From Bacteroidales bacterium UBA2030 (lineage in GTDB: Bacteria > Bacteroidota > Bacteroidia > Bacteroidales > TTA-H9): a stretch of DNA of 33,700 bases. Positions 15,460 to 23,029 of the stretch are shown here, piece after piece; position 1 is the first letter of the stretch, and each line of letters starts with the position of its first letter. Below the pieces are notes generated by a model. It saw nothing but the letters and a program-made list of their open reading frames with translations, was not told where the DNA came from and ran no database searches. Location: the NCBI GenBank assembly GCA_002332755.1, contig DDBO01000099.1, positions 1 to 33,700 of the forward strand, in the 5' to 3' direction. The position numbers were made by a program, and so were the translations under genes.

Positions 15460-16815
15460 TTATGGGTCCAGACGAAAAGCCTGTTTTAATTTATCCACAT
15501 AATCCAACTTTTCCCATGCAAAAAATTCCACATTTTTAAAATAACGTTCCTTGCCCGTATTTTTATCTACGCGAGTATAGGTATGCTCATCCTGATAAAA
15601 AACTTCTATTTCCTTTGAAAAGGGTTCACGTCCAAAGTGTCCGTATTTTGCGGTCGGACTATAGATGGGATTATGCAAACCGAAACGCTGAATAATCGCA
15701 TAAGGGCGAAGGTCAAAAACCTTCCTGATAACATTTGCCACCTGGTCATCTGTCAGAATATTGCCCTGGGCATCCCTGGCTTTGCATGTACCAAATGTAT
15801 TAACATATAAGCCCACAGGTTCTGCAACTCCAATGGCATAAGCAACTTGAACTAATACTTCGGTGCATAAGCCTGCTGCAACCATGTTTTTTGCAATATG
15901 GCGCATGGCGTAGGCAGCAGAACGATCAACTTTGGAGGGGTCTTTGCCAGAAAAAGCTCCACCCCCATGAGCTCCGCGGCCTCCATAAGTATCCACAATA
16001 ATTTTGCGGCCTGTAAGACCCGTGTCGCCATGGGGCCCTCCAATAACAAACTTTCCCGTAGGATTGACAAGCAACCTGAACTGTCCATCAAACAGCCTGG
16101 AAACTCTTTCGGGAAGTTCCTGACGAATACGAGGGATGAGATATTGGAGGATGTCGCGTTTGATGGTTTCCTGCATCTGTTGTTCGGCATCTTTTTTAGC
16201 CTGTTCCGTATCATTTACGGGCTCAATAAAGTCATCGTGTTGAGTTGATACAACAATAGTATCAATCCTTAACGGAGTACCATCATTAGCGTATTCAATG
16301 GTAACCTGGGATTTGGAATCGGGCCTGAGATATTTCATCACTTGACCTTCCTTTCGGATATCGGCCAACCGCTGAACCAACAGATGGGCTAACTCTATGG
16401 GCATTGGCATAAAGTTATCCATTTCGGTGCAGGCATAACCAAACATCATTCCCTGGTCACCGGCACCTTGCTGATATGGATCTTCTTTACTGCGATCAAC
16501 CCCCTGATAAATATCGGGCGATTGTTCATGAATAGCATTGAGTACACCGCAAGATTCTGAATCGAAACGATATTCTGGCCTGGTGTAACCAATCTGCCTG
16601 ATTGTGTTACGCACCACATCCATTATATCAACATAGCATTCGGTACGTACCTCACCACCCACAATAGTAAGCCCTGTGGTAACAAAGGTCTCAATAGCAA
16701 CTTTTGAAGTTTTGTCCTTACTCAGGAACGCATCAAGTAGAGCATCAGAAATCTGGTCGGCTACCTTATCGGGATGACCTTCTGACACAGATTCGGAAGT
16801 AAATAGATATCCCAT
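15460..16815 (-). CDS. metK: S-adenosylmethionine synthetase
   Basis: Makes SAM from methionine and ATP. All landmarks are present: SESVSEGHPDKVADQISDA (7-25, H14 catalytic), GAGDQGMMFGYACTE (the ATP-binding loop, about 118-132), INPTGKF-like VNPTGKFVIGGPHGDTGLTGRK and GGGAFSGKDPSKVDRSAAY. At 451 residues it is longer than the Escherichia coli enzyme (384): an insertion with charged helices follows QHDDFIEPVND, and a C-terminal extension follows GHFGREPFS. Both occur in Bacteroidota homologues. It is monocistronic, with its own -7 box, a candidate SAM-II aptamer in its 5' leader (16880-16928) and its own terminator. Control by SAM feedback is therefore likely. Confidence 0.98.
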   Translation of the reverse strand: MGYLFTSESVSEGHPDKVADQISDALLDAFLSKDKTSKVAIETFVTTGLTIVGGEVRTECYVDIMDVVRNTIRQIGYTRPEYRFDSESCGVLNAIHEQSPDIYQGVDRSKEDPYQQGAGDQGMMFGYACTEMDNFMPMPIELAHLLVQRLADIRKEGQVMKYLRPDSKSQVTIEYANDGTPLRIDTIVVSTQHDDFIEPVNDTEQAKKDAEQQMQETIKRDILQYLIPRIRQELPERVSRLFDGQFRLLVNPTGKFVIGGPHGDTGLTGRKIIVDTYGGRGAHGGGAFSGKDPSKVDRSAAYAMRHIAKNMVAAGLCTEVLVQVAYAIGVAEPVGLYVNTFGTCKARDAQGNILTDDQVANVIRKVFDLRPYAIIQRFGLHNPIYSPTAKYGHFGREPFSKEIEVFYQDEHTYTRVDKNTGKERYFKNVEFFAWEKLDYVDKLKQAFRLDP

Positions 16816-16867
16816 TACATTAATTTATTTTTTGTTTAACATGAATGGGGAAACTGATTGAGATTGA

Positions 16868-16898
16868 GTAAAAAAGCATTGTTTTAGCATTTTTTTAC
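16868..16898 (-). promoter_or_regulatory. possible alternative hairpin in the metK leader
   Basis: On the minus strand GTAAAAAA (16898-16891) can pair with TTTTTTAC (16875-16868), with a GC pair inside and an AU bulge. It ends in six U and shares bases with the conserved UGCUAAAA segment of the aptamer, so it could be the ligand-free competitor. It is AU-rich and weak, so this is speculative. Confidence 0.25.
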
Positions 16899-16928
16899 GT
16901 GGTTGCAATCAATCAAATCTCTCCACAC
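16880..16928 (-). promoter_or_regulatory. candidate SAM-II riboswitch aptamer in the metK leader
   Basis: Read on the minus strand the element has the SAM-II (metA motif) order: P1 5' strand GUGUGG (16928-16923), the conserved L1 segment AUUUGAUUGAUUGCAA (16918-16903), P1 3' strand CCACGU (16902-16897; four Watson-Crick and two G-U pairs), an A-rich linker, then UGCUAAAAC (16889-16881). In known SAM-II RNAs the corresponding segments are GAUUUAACCGUAUUGCAA and GUAGCUAAAAA, so loop and 3' strand agree in place and sequence; GCA in L1 can pair with UGC to form P2. It sits between the metK -7 box and the ATG, 65 bases before the start codon, exactly where a SAM sensor would be expected. Not computed with a covariance model. 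Confidence 0.75.
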
Positions 16929-16946
16929 CTTCTGATTTTCAGAAGG
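16928..16946 (-). promoter_or_regulatory. 5' hairpin preceding the metK aptamer
   Basis: Perfect 8-bp stem CCTTCTGA/TCAGAAGG with a 3-base loop (minus strand: 16946-16939 with 16935-16928). Given the -7 box at 16951-16958, it would lie at the very 5' end of the transcript and stack directly on P1 of the aptamer. It could protect the 5' end or help aptamer folding; role unknown. Confidence 0.6.
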
Positions 16947-16950
16947 CGGG

Positions 16951-16958
16951 CAAAGATA
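16951..16958 (-). promoter_or_regulatory. -7 box for metK
   Basis: TATCTTTG followed by CC on the minus strand, an exact TAnnTTTG match. It places the transcription start close to 16945, giving a leader of about 130 bases that contains the aptamer. Confidence 0.7.
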
Positions 16959-16977
16959 AATTTTTTTTTAATGCTTT

Positions 16978-17886
16978 TTATCTTCCCAAAGTAATCTCTC
17001 TGAAGATATCTTCAAGGGAGCGTTGGTTTTCGCTTAAAGACAGTACTGTAAGTTGATGATCGACAGCATATTTAAATACTGCTGCCCGTATATCGGTTTC
17101 ACCTTTGCTAAACAGCAGGTAGTGATTTCCCTCCTCCTGCACTTTTATTACTCCGGGTATTCCAGTTAAACCACGACGGTCGGTTTTCTTATCAAATTCA
17201 ACACTGATAATGCGCGCACCTCCGGTATAACGACTAAGATTGTCTGTTTTGTCGTCTGCCACAATTCTACCTTTATTTATAATGTTGACGCGGTCGCATA
17301 CTGCTTCCACCTCTTGCATGATGTGGGTCGACATAACCAACGTCTTATTCTTGCCGGCTCTTTTTATCACCTCTCTTATTTCAACAATCTGATTGGGGTC
17401 GAGGCCCGAAGTAGGTTCGTCGAGAATTAGTACCGGTGGGTCGTTAAGCAAAGCCTGCGCTAACCCCACCCTTTGCCTGTATCCTTTAGAAAGCTTTCCT
17501 ATGGTCTTGTGAATCTCAGGCCCTAGCCCTGTTATTTCAATGACTTCATCTATCCTCGAAAATGCATTTTTAATTCGATAAATTCCAGCAATAAAGGAAA
17601 GGTATTCCCTGATATACATTTCGGGATACAACGGGTTGTTTTCCGGAAGATAACCCAGTTTTTTTCTGATTTCTAATGCATTATCCCTGACATTTAAGCC
17701 ATCAACCCATACCTCCCCAGCCGTTTGGGGTATAAAACAGGTAATAATTTTCATCAAGGTTGACTTACCCGCACCATTTGGACCCAACAAACCAGTTATT
17801 TCCCCTTTGCGAATGGAAAGTGTGACATTGTCGAGAGCTTTCTGCTCTCCATACAATTTTGTCAGGTTGCTAATTTCGATTGACAT
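16978..17886 (-). CDS. gldA: ABC transporter ATP-binding protein, GldA-like
   Basis: 302 residues. ATPase domain with Walker A GPNGAGKST (about 34-42), signature LSKGYRQRVG (about 132-141), Walker B LILDEPTSGLDP and the H-loop STH. The C-terminal domain (about 220-302) and the wording SIEISNLTKLYGEQKALDNVTL match GldA, the ATPase that works with the GldF/GldG membrane subunits in gliding motility and type IX secretion related processes. Neither gldF nor gldG is in the window, and homologues are also present in non-gliding Bacteroidota, so gliding is not implied. A -7 box lies at 17907-17914. A plain ABC-2 type exporter ATPase is the alternative. Confidence 0.85.
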   Translation of the reverse strand: MSIEISNLTKLYGEQKALDNVTLSIRKGEITGLLGPNGAGKSTLMKIITCFIPQTAGEVWVDGLNVRDNALEIRKKLGYLPENNPLYPEMYIREYLSFIAGIYRIKNAFSRIDEVIEITGLGPEIHKTIGKLSKGYRQRVGLAQALLNDPPVLILDEPTSGLDPNQIVEIREVIKRAGKNKTLVMSTHIMQEVEAVCDRVNIINKGRIVADDKTDNLSRYTGGARIISVEFDKKTDRRGLTGIPGVIKVQEEGNHYLLFSKGETDIRAAVFKYAVDHQLTVLSLSENQRSLEDIFREITLGR

Positions 17887-17906
17887 TGGCTGAAAATTGG
17901 AGGGGA

Positions 17907-17914
17907 CAAAGTTA
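17907..17914 (-). promoter_or_regulatory. -7 box for gldA
   Basis: TAACTTTG followed by TC on the minus strand, an exact TAnnTTTG match, 20 bases before the ATG. It overlaps the last codon of the upstream kinase gene, so gldA can be expressed independently. Confidence 0.6.
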
Positions 17915-18481
17915 GTGTAAGCCCTGGATTATAGAAACAAGGGAAGGCAGAGCCAAACGGATGTCGTCGCCGGGAAACCTAATTATCAGTGGATAACTTC
18001 CCCAATGACGTTGAAATACAAAAGCATTGCTACGATGGGCTCTCCAGATATAACGGATATACCACATGGGCTCTAATCCCCAACGCAAATCGGATTTTTT
18101 TTCAGCCAAAAACCGCCGACGCGGAAGGGTAAGGTAAATGCCCAAATGTAATTTCTTGAAAATCTCCTTTGCGCTAAACACAAACAATCCTTCTATAATA
18201 ACAATCTCAGATGAAACTACAGATTGCTTAAACATCCGATTGAATAGGTCAAAATCAATACTTTCAGGAATTTCCCAGTTAGTATGATCGCGAATAAGCG
18301 GAATTTTGTCAGACGGAAAAACACAGTCATCGAGACTAATGATTTCGGTTGGGATATGTAAGGCCGATTTCAAACGAAGGGCGAGAGTAGTTTTTCCGGA
18401 GCGACTGCAACCTCCAATACCGATAATAAAAGGTTTTGGCGATTGGTGCCATATAATTTTATTCTCCAGAGAGGAATGCAT
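17912..18481 (-). CDS. P-loop kinase of the uridine kinase / nicotinamide riboside kinase family
   Basis: 189 residues. Walker A is GGCSRSGKTT (about 23-32); DD in EIISLDDCVF (about 50) and W in DHTNWEIPESIDFDLF mark the phosphate-acceptor binding region; IVIIEGLFVF is the following strand. The order and wording (FIIGIxGxxxSGKTTLA, ISxDDxxxP, ILIIEGFLLF) resemble eukaryotic nicotinamide riboside kinase, which makes NMN from nicotinamide riboside, more closely than bacterial Udk. The substrate remains an inference. It has its own exact -7 box (18508-18515) and is divergent from the ribosomal operon. Confidence 0.8.
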   Translation of the reverse strand: MHSSLENKIIWHQSPKPFIIGIGGCSRSGKTTLALRLKSALHIPTEIISLDDCVFPSDKIPLIRDHTNWEIPESIDFDLFNRMFKQSVVSSEIVIIEGLFVFSAKEIFKKLHLGIYLTLPRRRFLAEKKSDLRWGLEPMWYIRYIWRAHRSNAFVFQRHWGSYPLIIRFPGDDIRLALPSLVSIIQGLH

Positions 18482-18507
18482 AATTTTGCCCGGCGCTTAA
18501 GTAAGCG

Positions 18508-18515
18508 CAAAAGTA
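18508..18515 (-). promoter_or_regulatory. -7 box for the NRK-like kinase gene
   Basis: TACTTTTG followed by CG on the minus strand, exact TAnnTTTG, 26 bases before the ATG at 18481. Confidence 0.6.
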
Positions 18516-18571
18516 GAGAAAGGCCTGTTAACAACCTACTGATAATGTTGATAATTTTTTTGAAAAAAATG

Positions 18572-18602
18572 TTGGTGTAACCAAAATAATTACATACCTT
18601 TG
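18572..18602 (+). promoter_or_regulatory. promoter of the rplM operon (-33 TTG and -7 box)
   Basis: TTG at 18572-18574 and TACCTTTG at 18595-18602 with 20 bases between, the best full Bacteroidota promoter in the window. It drives rplM after a leader of about 42 bases. Confidence 0.75.
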
Positions 18603-18649
18603 CACCCCTTTTTGAACCATACAGAATTCTATAAGAAAGCCTCAAGATA

Positions 18650-19105
18650 ATGGATACACTAAGCTACAAGACGGTGAGTGCCAATAAGCAAACCGTTAAA
18701 AAAGAATGGGTTCTCATCAATGCCGAGAATCTGGTGGTAGGGCGGCTTGCAACGGAAGTTGCCAAACTTCTCAGAGGCAAGCATAAACCTTACTATACGC
18801 CGCATGTAGATTGTGGCGATCATGTAGTAATTATTAATGCTGAAAAAATCAGGTTTACCGGACAGAAGATGACAGAGAAGCAATATGTACGGTATACCGG
18901 ATATCCCGGAGGACAGCGTTTTGCCAGTCCTAAAGATTTATTGGTAAGAACCCCTGAACGCGTGCTTGAACACGCCATTAAGGGTATGCTTCCCAAAAAC
19001 AGACTGGGGCGTCAGCTATTCCGCAATCTTCACGTTTACGCAGGAGCCGCGCATCCACATCAGGCTCAGCAACCTGTTGAAATAACAATAAACGAAGCAA
19101 AATAA
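18650..19105 (+). CDS. rplM: 50S ribosomal protein L13
   Basis: 151 residues with the L13 core: WVLINAENLVVGRLATEVAKLLRGKHKPYYTPHVDCGDHVVIINAEKI near the N-terminus and the RTPERVLEHAIKGMLPKNRLGRQLFRNLHVYAGAAHPHQAQQP block at the end. It is an early assembly protein of the large subunit that binds 23S rRNA. Followed by rpsI after 3 bases, the usual order. The 5' leader is short (about 42 bases); L13 autoregulates in other bacteria but no clear structure was seen here. Confidence 0.98.
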   Translation: MDTLSYKTVSANKQTVKKEWVLINAENLVVGRLATEVAKLLRGKHKPYYTPHVDCGDHVVIINAEKIRFTGQKMTEKQYVRYTGYPGGQRFASPKDLLVRTPERVLEHAIKGMLPKNRLGRQLFRNLHVYAGAAHPHQAQQPVEITINEAK

Positions 19106-19108
19106 AGC

Positions 19109-19495
19109 ATGGAAGTCATCAACACTGTTGGTAGAAGAAAAACTGCAATTGCCCGTATATATTTAAAAGAGGGTAATGGCCAGATGACCGTTAATGGCCG
19201 CGATTACAAAGAGTATTTCAGTACGGAAGTACTGCACTACAAAGTCTTGCAGCCCTTCGAGCTTACCTCCACCCAGGGCAAATACGATGTAAAAGTCAAC
19301 CTGCTCGGTGGTGGTATTACCGGACAGGCCGAAGCGCTGAGGCTAGCCATTGCCAAAGCTCTTTGTGAAATTGATGAACAATATCGTCCTGTTCTCAAAC
19401 AGAACGGTTTGCTTACCCGCGACCCTCGTATGGTGGAACGCAAAAAACCTGGTCGTCCGAAAGCACGCAAGCGTTTCCAGTTCTCCAAACGTTAA
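19109..19495 (+). CDS. rpsI: 30S ribosomal protein S9
   Basis: 128 residues with typical S9 start (NTVGRRKTAIARIYLKEGNGQMTVNGRDYKEYF) and the basic C-terminal tail ending GRPKARKRFQFSKR whose last lysine/arginine residues reach the P-site tRNA. Three bases after rplM, so the two are translationally close. Confidence 0.98.
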   Translation: MEVINTVGRRKTAIARIYLKEGNGQMTVNGRDYKEYFSTEVLHYKVLQPFELTSTQGKYDVKVNLLGGGITGQAEALRLAIAKALCEIDEQYRPVLKQNGLLTRDPRMVERKKPGRPKARKRFQFSKR

Positions 19496-19501
19496 CCTTT
19501 G
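19494..19501 (+). promoter_or_regulatory. possible internal -7 box before rpsB
   Basis: AACCTTTG followed by CC overlaps the rpsI stop codon and matches TAnnTTTG except for the first base. It would give rpsB-tsf its own transcript beginning just before the leader hairpin. Weak. Confidence 0.3.
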
Positions 19502-19534
19502 CCTGCTATTGGAAGAATTTGTGTTTAGTATCTA

Positions 19535-19583
19535 AATTCCTGAGACTGCTTTTAGTCTTTGAGAAAAGCACTACTCAGGGATT
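19535..19583 (+). promoter_or_regulatory. two-stem hairpin in the rpsB leader, candidate S2 autoregulatory element
   Basis: Lower stem of 10 bp AATTCCTGAG (19535-19544) / CTCAGGGATT (19574-19583, one G-T pair), asymmetric internal loop AC / CTA, upper stem of 7 bp TGCTTTT (19547-19553) / AAAAGCA (19564-19570), terminal loop AGTCTTTGAG. No U-run follows, so it is not an intrinsic terminator. It lies 35 bases before the rpsB ATG, where leader structures that bind S2 occur in other bacteria. That role is inferred. Confidence 0.55.
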
Positions 19584-19618
19584 GCCTTTATAGAATGTAA
19601 ACCTAATAAATAAAAAAA

Positions 19619-20503
19619 ATGCCTAAAGTTACATTTGAAGAATTGCTGGATGCCGGCGTACATTTCGGACATTTGCGCCGCAAGTGGAATCCAAACATGG
19701 CTCCGTATATTTTTATGGAGCGCAACAAAATCCACATTATTGACCTGTATAAAACTATGGCCAAACTCGAAGAAGCAATGGCTGCCATGAAGCAGATTGC
19801 CAAATCGGGTAAAAAAATTCTTTTTGTATCTACCAAGAAGCAGGCCAAAGAAATTGTGAAAGAGCAGGCCGAAAGAGTAAAAATGCCATACGTAGTGGAA
19901 CGCTGGCCGGGCGGTATGCTCACCAATTTCGTTACCATACGCAAGGCCGTAAAAAAGATGGCTACTATCGACAGCCTGATGAAGAGCGACAGCTACCTTA
20001 CTATGTCGAAACGTGAGCGCTTGCAGATTGAGCGCGAAAGGGTGAAACTGGAGAAAAACCTCGGTTCGATTGCTGATCTACGCGGCTTGCCTTCGGCTAT
20101 TTTCGTTGTAGATATTCTAAAAGAACACATCGCCGTTGCTGAAGCTCGTAAACTCAACATACCCATCTTTGCAATGGTTGATACCAACAGCAACCCCCTT
20201 CTGGTTGACTTCCCCATTCCTTCGAACGATGATGCCTCAAAATCAATTGCCCTCATTGTTAAGCTGATGGCAGATGCAATTGAAGAAGGCCTTAGCGAAC
20301 GCCGCATGGATAAAGAACAAGCCGAAATAGAAGAGGCTGAAGAAGCCGAAGAAAAGGCAAGAATTGCCAGCCTTGAGGCTCTGGAAGATGAAGAAGAAAA
20401 GGACCTTGCCTCAAAACCCATCAAAGCTCACAGCGGAGAAGAGGAAGAAGAGGAAGGAAGCAAGGGTAAACGTCCTCGCAAGGTGATTACCAAAAAACGC
20501 TAA
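19619..20503 (+). CDS. rpsB: 30S ribosomal protein S2 with a long charged C-terminal extension
   Basis: 294 residues. Core S2 (about 1-228) is clear: EELLDAGVHFGHLRRKWNPNMAPYIF, MPYVVERWPGGMLTNFVTIRKA and FAMVDTNSNPLLVDFPIPSNDDA. The remaining 60 or so residues are a low-complexity acidic region (EIEEAEEAEEKARIASLEALEDEEEKD, EEEEEEGSK) ending in a basic tail (KGKRPRKVITKKR). Similar extensions are seen in some Bacteroidota S2 proteins. The gene begins 123 bases after rpsI and includes a hairpin in its leader; tsf follows after 47 bases, the conserved rpsB-tsf pair. Confidence 0.98.
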   Translation: MPKVTFEELLDAGVHFGHLRRKWNPNMAPYIFMERNKIHIIDLYKTMAKLEEAMAAMKQIAKSGKKILFVSTKKQAKEIVKEQAERVKMPYVVERWPGGMLTNFVTIRKAVKKMATIDSLMKSDSYLTMSKRERLQIERERVKLEKNLGSIADLRGLPSAIFVVDILKEHIAVAEARKLNIPIFAMVDTNSNPLLVDFPIPSNDDASKSIALIVKLMADAIEEGLSERRMDKEQAEIEEAEEAEEKARIASLEALEDEEEKDLASKPIKAHSGEEEEEEGSKGKRPRKVITKKR

Positions 20504-20550
20504 TTCCACATTCCTGTAGTATTCAAAAATCAAACATAAATTAAACATAT

Positions 20551-21384
20551 ATGGCAATTACTGCTGCTGATGTAAACAAGCTGCGCCAGATGACCGGTGC
20601 AGGCATGATGGACTGCAAAAAAGCGCTCGAAGAAGCCAATGGCGATTTCGAAACAGCAATAGATATCCTTCGGAAAAAAGGACAGAAAGTAGCCTCCAAG
20701 CGCGCCGATCGTGCAGCTTCAGAAGGCATTGTGTTGGCCGGAACCAACGCTGAAAAGACTTTCGCAGCCGTTATTATGGTTAACTGCGAAACTGACTTTG
20801 TTGGCAAAAATGATGAGTTTACAGGCTTGGCCAAGAAACTCCTGGAAAAAGTGATTGAAAATAAGCCTGCCTCTCTTGAAGAAGCACGCCAATTGAAAAT
20901 CGACGATCGCACCTTCGAAGACCACCTGACCGAGCTCATTGGTAAAACAGGTGAAAAAATGGAGTTCCCATCATACCATTTTATTGAGGCTCCTGTGGTT
21001 ACAGCCTACAACCATCAGGGAAATCGCCTTGCCACTATCCTGGGTTTCAATAAAAAAGTTGACGATAACACTTATACCATCGCCCATGAAGTGGCCATGC
21101 AGGTGGCTGCTATGAATCCCGTAGCCATCGATAAAGACGATGTAGATCCCAAAATTATCGAAAGAGAACTCGAAATTGGTCGAGAACAGGCCAGGGCTGA
21201 AGGTAAACCTGAAAATATGGTCGACAAAATTGCAGAAGGAAAGTTAAATCGCTTCTACAAAGAAAGCACCTTACTCAACCAGGAATTTGTACGCGATCCT
21301 AAGAAAACTGTAGGCCAATATATTGCTGAACACGACAAAGACATCAAGGTAGTGAAATTCTACCGACTGATGCTGGGAGAATAA
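20551..21384 (+). CDS. tsf: translation elongation factor Ts
   Basis: 277 residues; catalyses GDP/GTP exchange on EF-Tu. The N-terminal UBA-like domain (VNKLRQMTGAGMMDCKKALEEANGDFETAIDILRKKG, 8-44) and the conserved VNCETDFVGKNDEF block (about 75-88) are clear; the coiled-coil and dimerization part includes AMQVAAMNPVAIDKDDV. Typical length. It ends the L13-S9-S2-EF-Ts operon and is followed 34 bases later by a strong terminator. Confidence 0.98.
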   Translation: MAITAADVNKLRQMTGAGMMDCKKALEEANGDFETAIDILRKKGQKVASKRADRAASEGIVLAGTNAEKTFAAVIMVNCETDFVGKNDEFTGLAKKLLEKVIENKPASLEEARQLKIDDRTFEDHLTELIGKTGEKMEFPSYHFIEAPVVTAYNHQGNRLATILGFNKKVDDNTYTIAHEVAMQVAAMNPVAIDKDDVDPKIIERELEIGREQARAEGKPENMVDKIAEGKLNRFYKESTLLNQEFVRDPKKTVGQYIAEHDKDIKVVKFYRLMLGE

Positions 21385-21418
21385 ACCCTTCCATTCGCAT
21401 TAAATCATACCCAAGGGA

Positions 21419-21448
21419 GGCTGTCAACGTAAATTGACAGCCTTTTTT
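21419..21448 (+). terminator. terminator of the rplM-rpsI-rpsB-tsf operon
   Basis: Perfect 9-bp stem GGCTGTCAA (21419-21427) / TTGACAGCC (21434-21442), loop CGTAAA, followed by six T. Confidence 0.92.
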
Positions 21449-21702
21449 ATGGGCTATTCTGAAGAAAACTGCACCAGGTCACATCTTACTGTTTTATATG
21501 CCCATAAGCCTTTCAAACCATTTAAACCTGACCAGAGAACAAGTTACATAACTTCAATCTCCGGCATACCATAAACAAGCAATACCCAGGAGGCAAATAA
21601 AATTTATTAACCAGACTATACGCTATCCCACCTTTTAACGTTCGAATATTAAACCCATGCTTGTATTTGGAGATCTACTAATAATTATAGGATGCCATTC
21701 CA
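21449..21702 (+). other. intergenic stretch without a recognised gene
   Basis: About 250 bases between the tsf terminator and the efflux operon promoter. It is AT-rich with scattered stops in all frames; I see no RNA gene, repeat or credible short gene. Confidence 0.6.
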
Positions 21703-21710
21703 TATATTTG
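21703..21710 (+). promoter_or_regulatory. -7 box for the efflux operon
   Basis: TATATTTG followed by CA, exact TAnnTTTG, 17 bases before the first possible ATG (21728). No convincing -33 TTG. Confidence 0.55.
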
Positions 21711-21727
21711 CAAACACATAGCCATTC

Positions 21728-23026
21728 ATGCTTATGAAATTCAAGAAACCGATTATTTTTACTGGTGCAGGAATTCTATTAGTCCTCCTATTTTTCCTAT
21801 TCAGGGGTAGCGGTGGTAGTGCAACCAAAGAGCTAACGGCCCAGGTAAAGAGAGGTAATTTTCGGATTATTGTTACAACCACCGGTGAACTGGAGGCAAA
21901 AAATTCAGAAAAAATTATGGGGCCGGAAGGGCTTAATCAGGTGGGAATCTGGCGAACCACAATTGAAGATATAATAGCCGATGGTTCACTGGTGGATAGT
22001 GGACAATACGTCGCCCGGCTCGATCAAACCGAAATAAGTAACAAAATAAAGGATAAAGAAACAGAATTAGAAAAACTGGAGACTCAGGTTACGAAAACGC
22101 GGATAGATACCTCCATAGAGATGAGGGCAGCCCGGGATGAACTCATCAATCTTAAATATGCCCTCGAAGAACGGCGAATAATCTTGGAACAGTCGAAATA
22201 TGAACCACCTGCTACTATTCGCCAGGCAGAAATTGCTCTGGAAAGGGCAGAAAGAGCCTATGAGCAGGCGGTTAAAAATTATAAGCTTAAGCTGGATAAG
22301 AACCGGGCTAATATGCAGGATGTGCAGGCATCATACGAGCAGGCCCGCCGGCAGCTCGAAATTCTGGTAAAGGTTAGAGAGGGGTTTATCATTAAAGCAC
22401 CAAAATCGGGGATGCTTATCTATCGCCGAAACTGGGATGGGAAAAAAATGGGAGTTGGCGCTCAAATCAGTACATGGGACAATATTGTTGCTACCCTGCC
22501 TGATCTTTCAAAGATGATTTCTAAGACTTACGTCAACGAAATTGATATCTCAAAGGTTAAGCAAGGGCAAAAAGCCATTGTTACCATTGATGCTTTTCCT
22601 GATAAAAAATTAAATGGAATTGTCCGCGAGGTAGCAAATATTGGCGAACAAATTCAGGGCTCGAATGCAAAGGTTTTTGAAGTTATCATTGATATCACTG
22701 AGTATGACAGCATTTTACGCCCTGCAATGACCACCAAAAATCAAATTATTACCGGGGAATACGATGACGTATTATATGTACCTTCTGAAGCAGTCCATAC
22801 CGAAGGGAAAACAACATTTGTTTATAGCCGTGGCAACAAGATTGAAGTAAAAACAGGTGAGAGTAATGAGAACAATATTATCATTGAAGAAGGCTTAGAG
22901 GAAGGAGACGAAGTATTGCTCACCATTCCTCCATCACCTGAAAAGTGGAAACTTATTCCGTTGGATACCCAAGATAAAAAGTCTGGTAGAACACCGCAAC
23001 CCAGTGACACCCTTAAGAAATCCTGA
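21728..23026 (+). CDS. membrane-fusion / periplasmic adaptor protein, MacA/HlyD type
   Basis: 432 residues. Membrane anchor (about 4-25, KKPIIFTGAGILLVLLFFLF), then a lipoyl-like half, a long coiled coil (about 100-215, KDKETELEKLETQV...YEQARRQLEILVKV), the second lipoyl half (GFIIKAPKSGMLIYRRNWDGKKMGVGAQIS) and a beta-barrel (TYVNEIDISKVKQGQKAIVTIDAFPDKKLNGIV). This is the order of MacA-type adaptors that link an inner-membrane pump with TolC. A start six bases later (MKFKKP) is equally possible. It is followed after 3 bases by a MacB-like permease and then by a TolC homologue. Confidence 0.93.
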   Translation: MLMKFKKPIIFTGAGILLVLLFFLFRGSGGSATKELTAQVKRGNFRIIVTTTGELEAKNSEKIMGPEGLNQVGIWRTTIEDIIADGSLVDSGQYVARLDQTEISNKIKDKETELEKLETQVTKTRIDTSIEMRAARDELINLKYALEERRIILEQSKYEPPATIRQAEIALERAERAYEQAVKNYKLKLDKNRANMQDVQASYEQARRQLEILVKVREGFIIKAPKSGMLIYRRNWDGKKMGVGAQISTWDNIVATLPDLSKMISKTYVNEIDISKVKQGQKAIVTIDAFPDKKLNGIVREVANIGEQIQGSNAKVFEVIIDITEYDSILRPAMTTKNQIITGEYDDVLYVPSEAVHTEGKTTFVYSRGNKIEVKTGESNENNIIIEEGLEEGDEVLLTIPPSPEKWKLIPLDTQDKKSGRTPQPSDTLKKS

Positions 23027-23029
23027 TCC

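Noticed and set aside
18481..18488. TAATTTTG on the plus strand overlapping the kinase start codon
   Set aside because: It matches the -7 consensus but would produce a 160-base leader for rplM; the complete promoter at 18572-18602 is better placed. Could be a secondary start.
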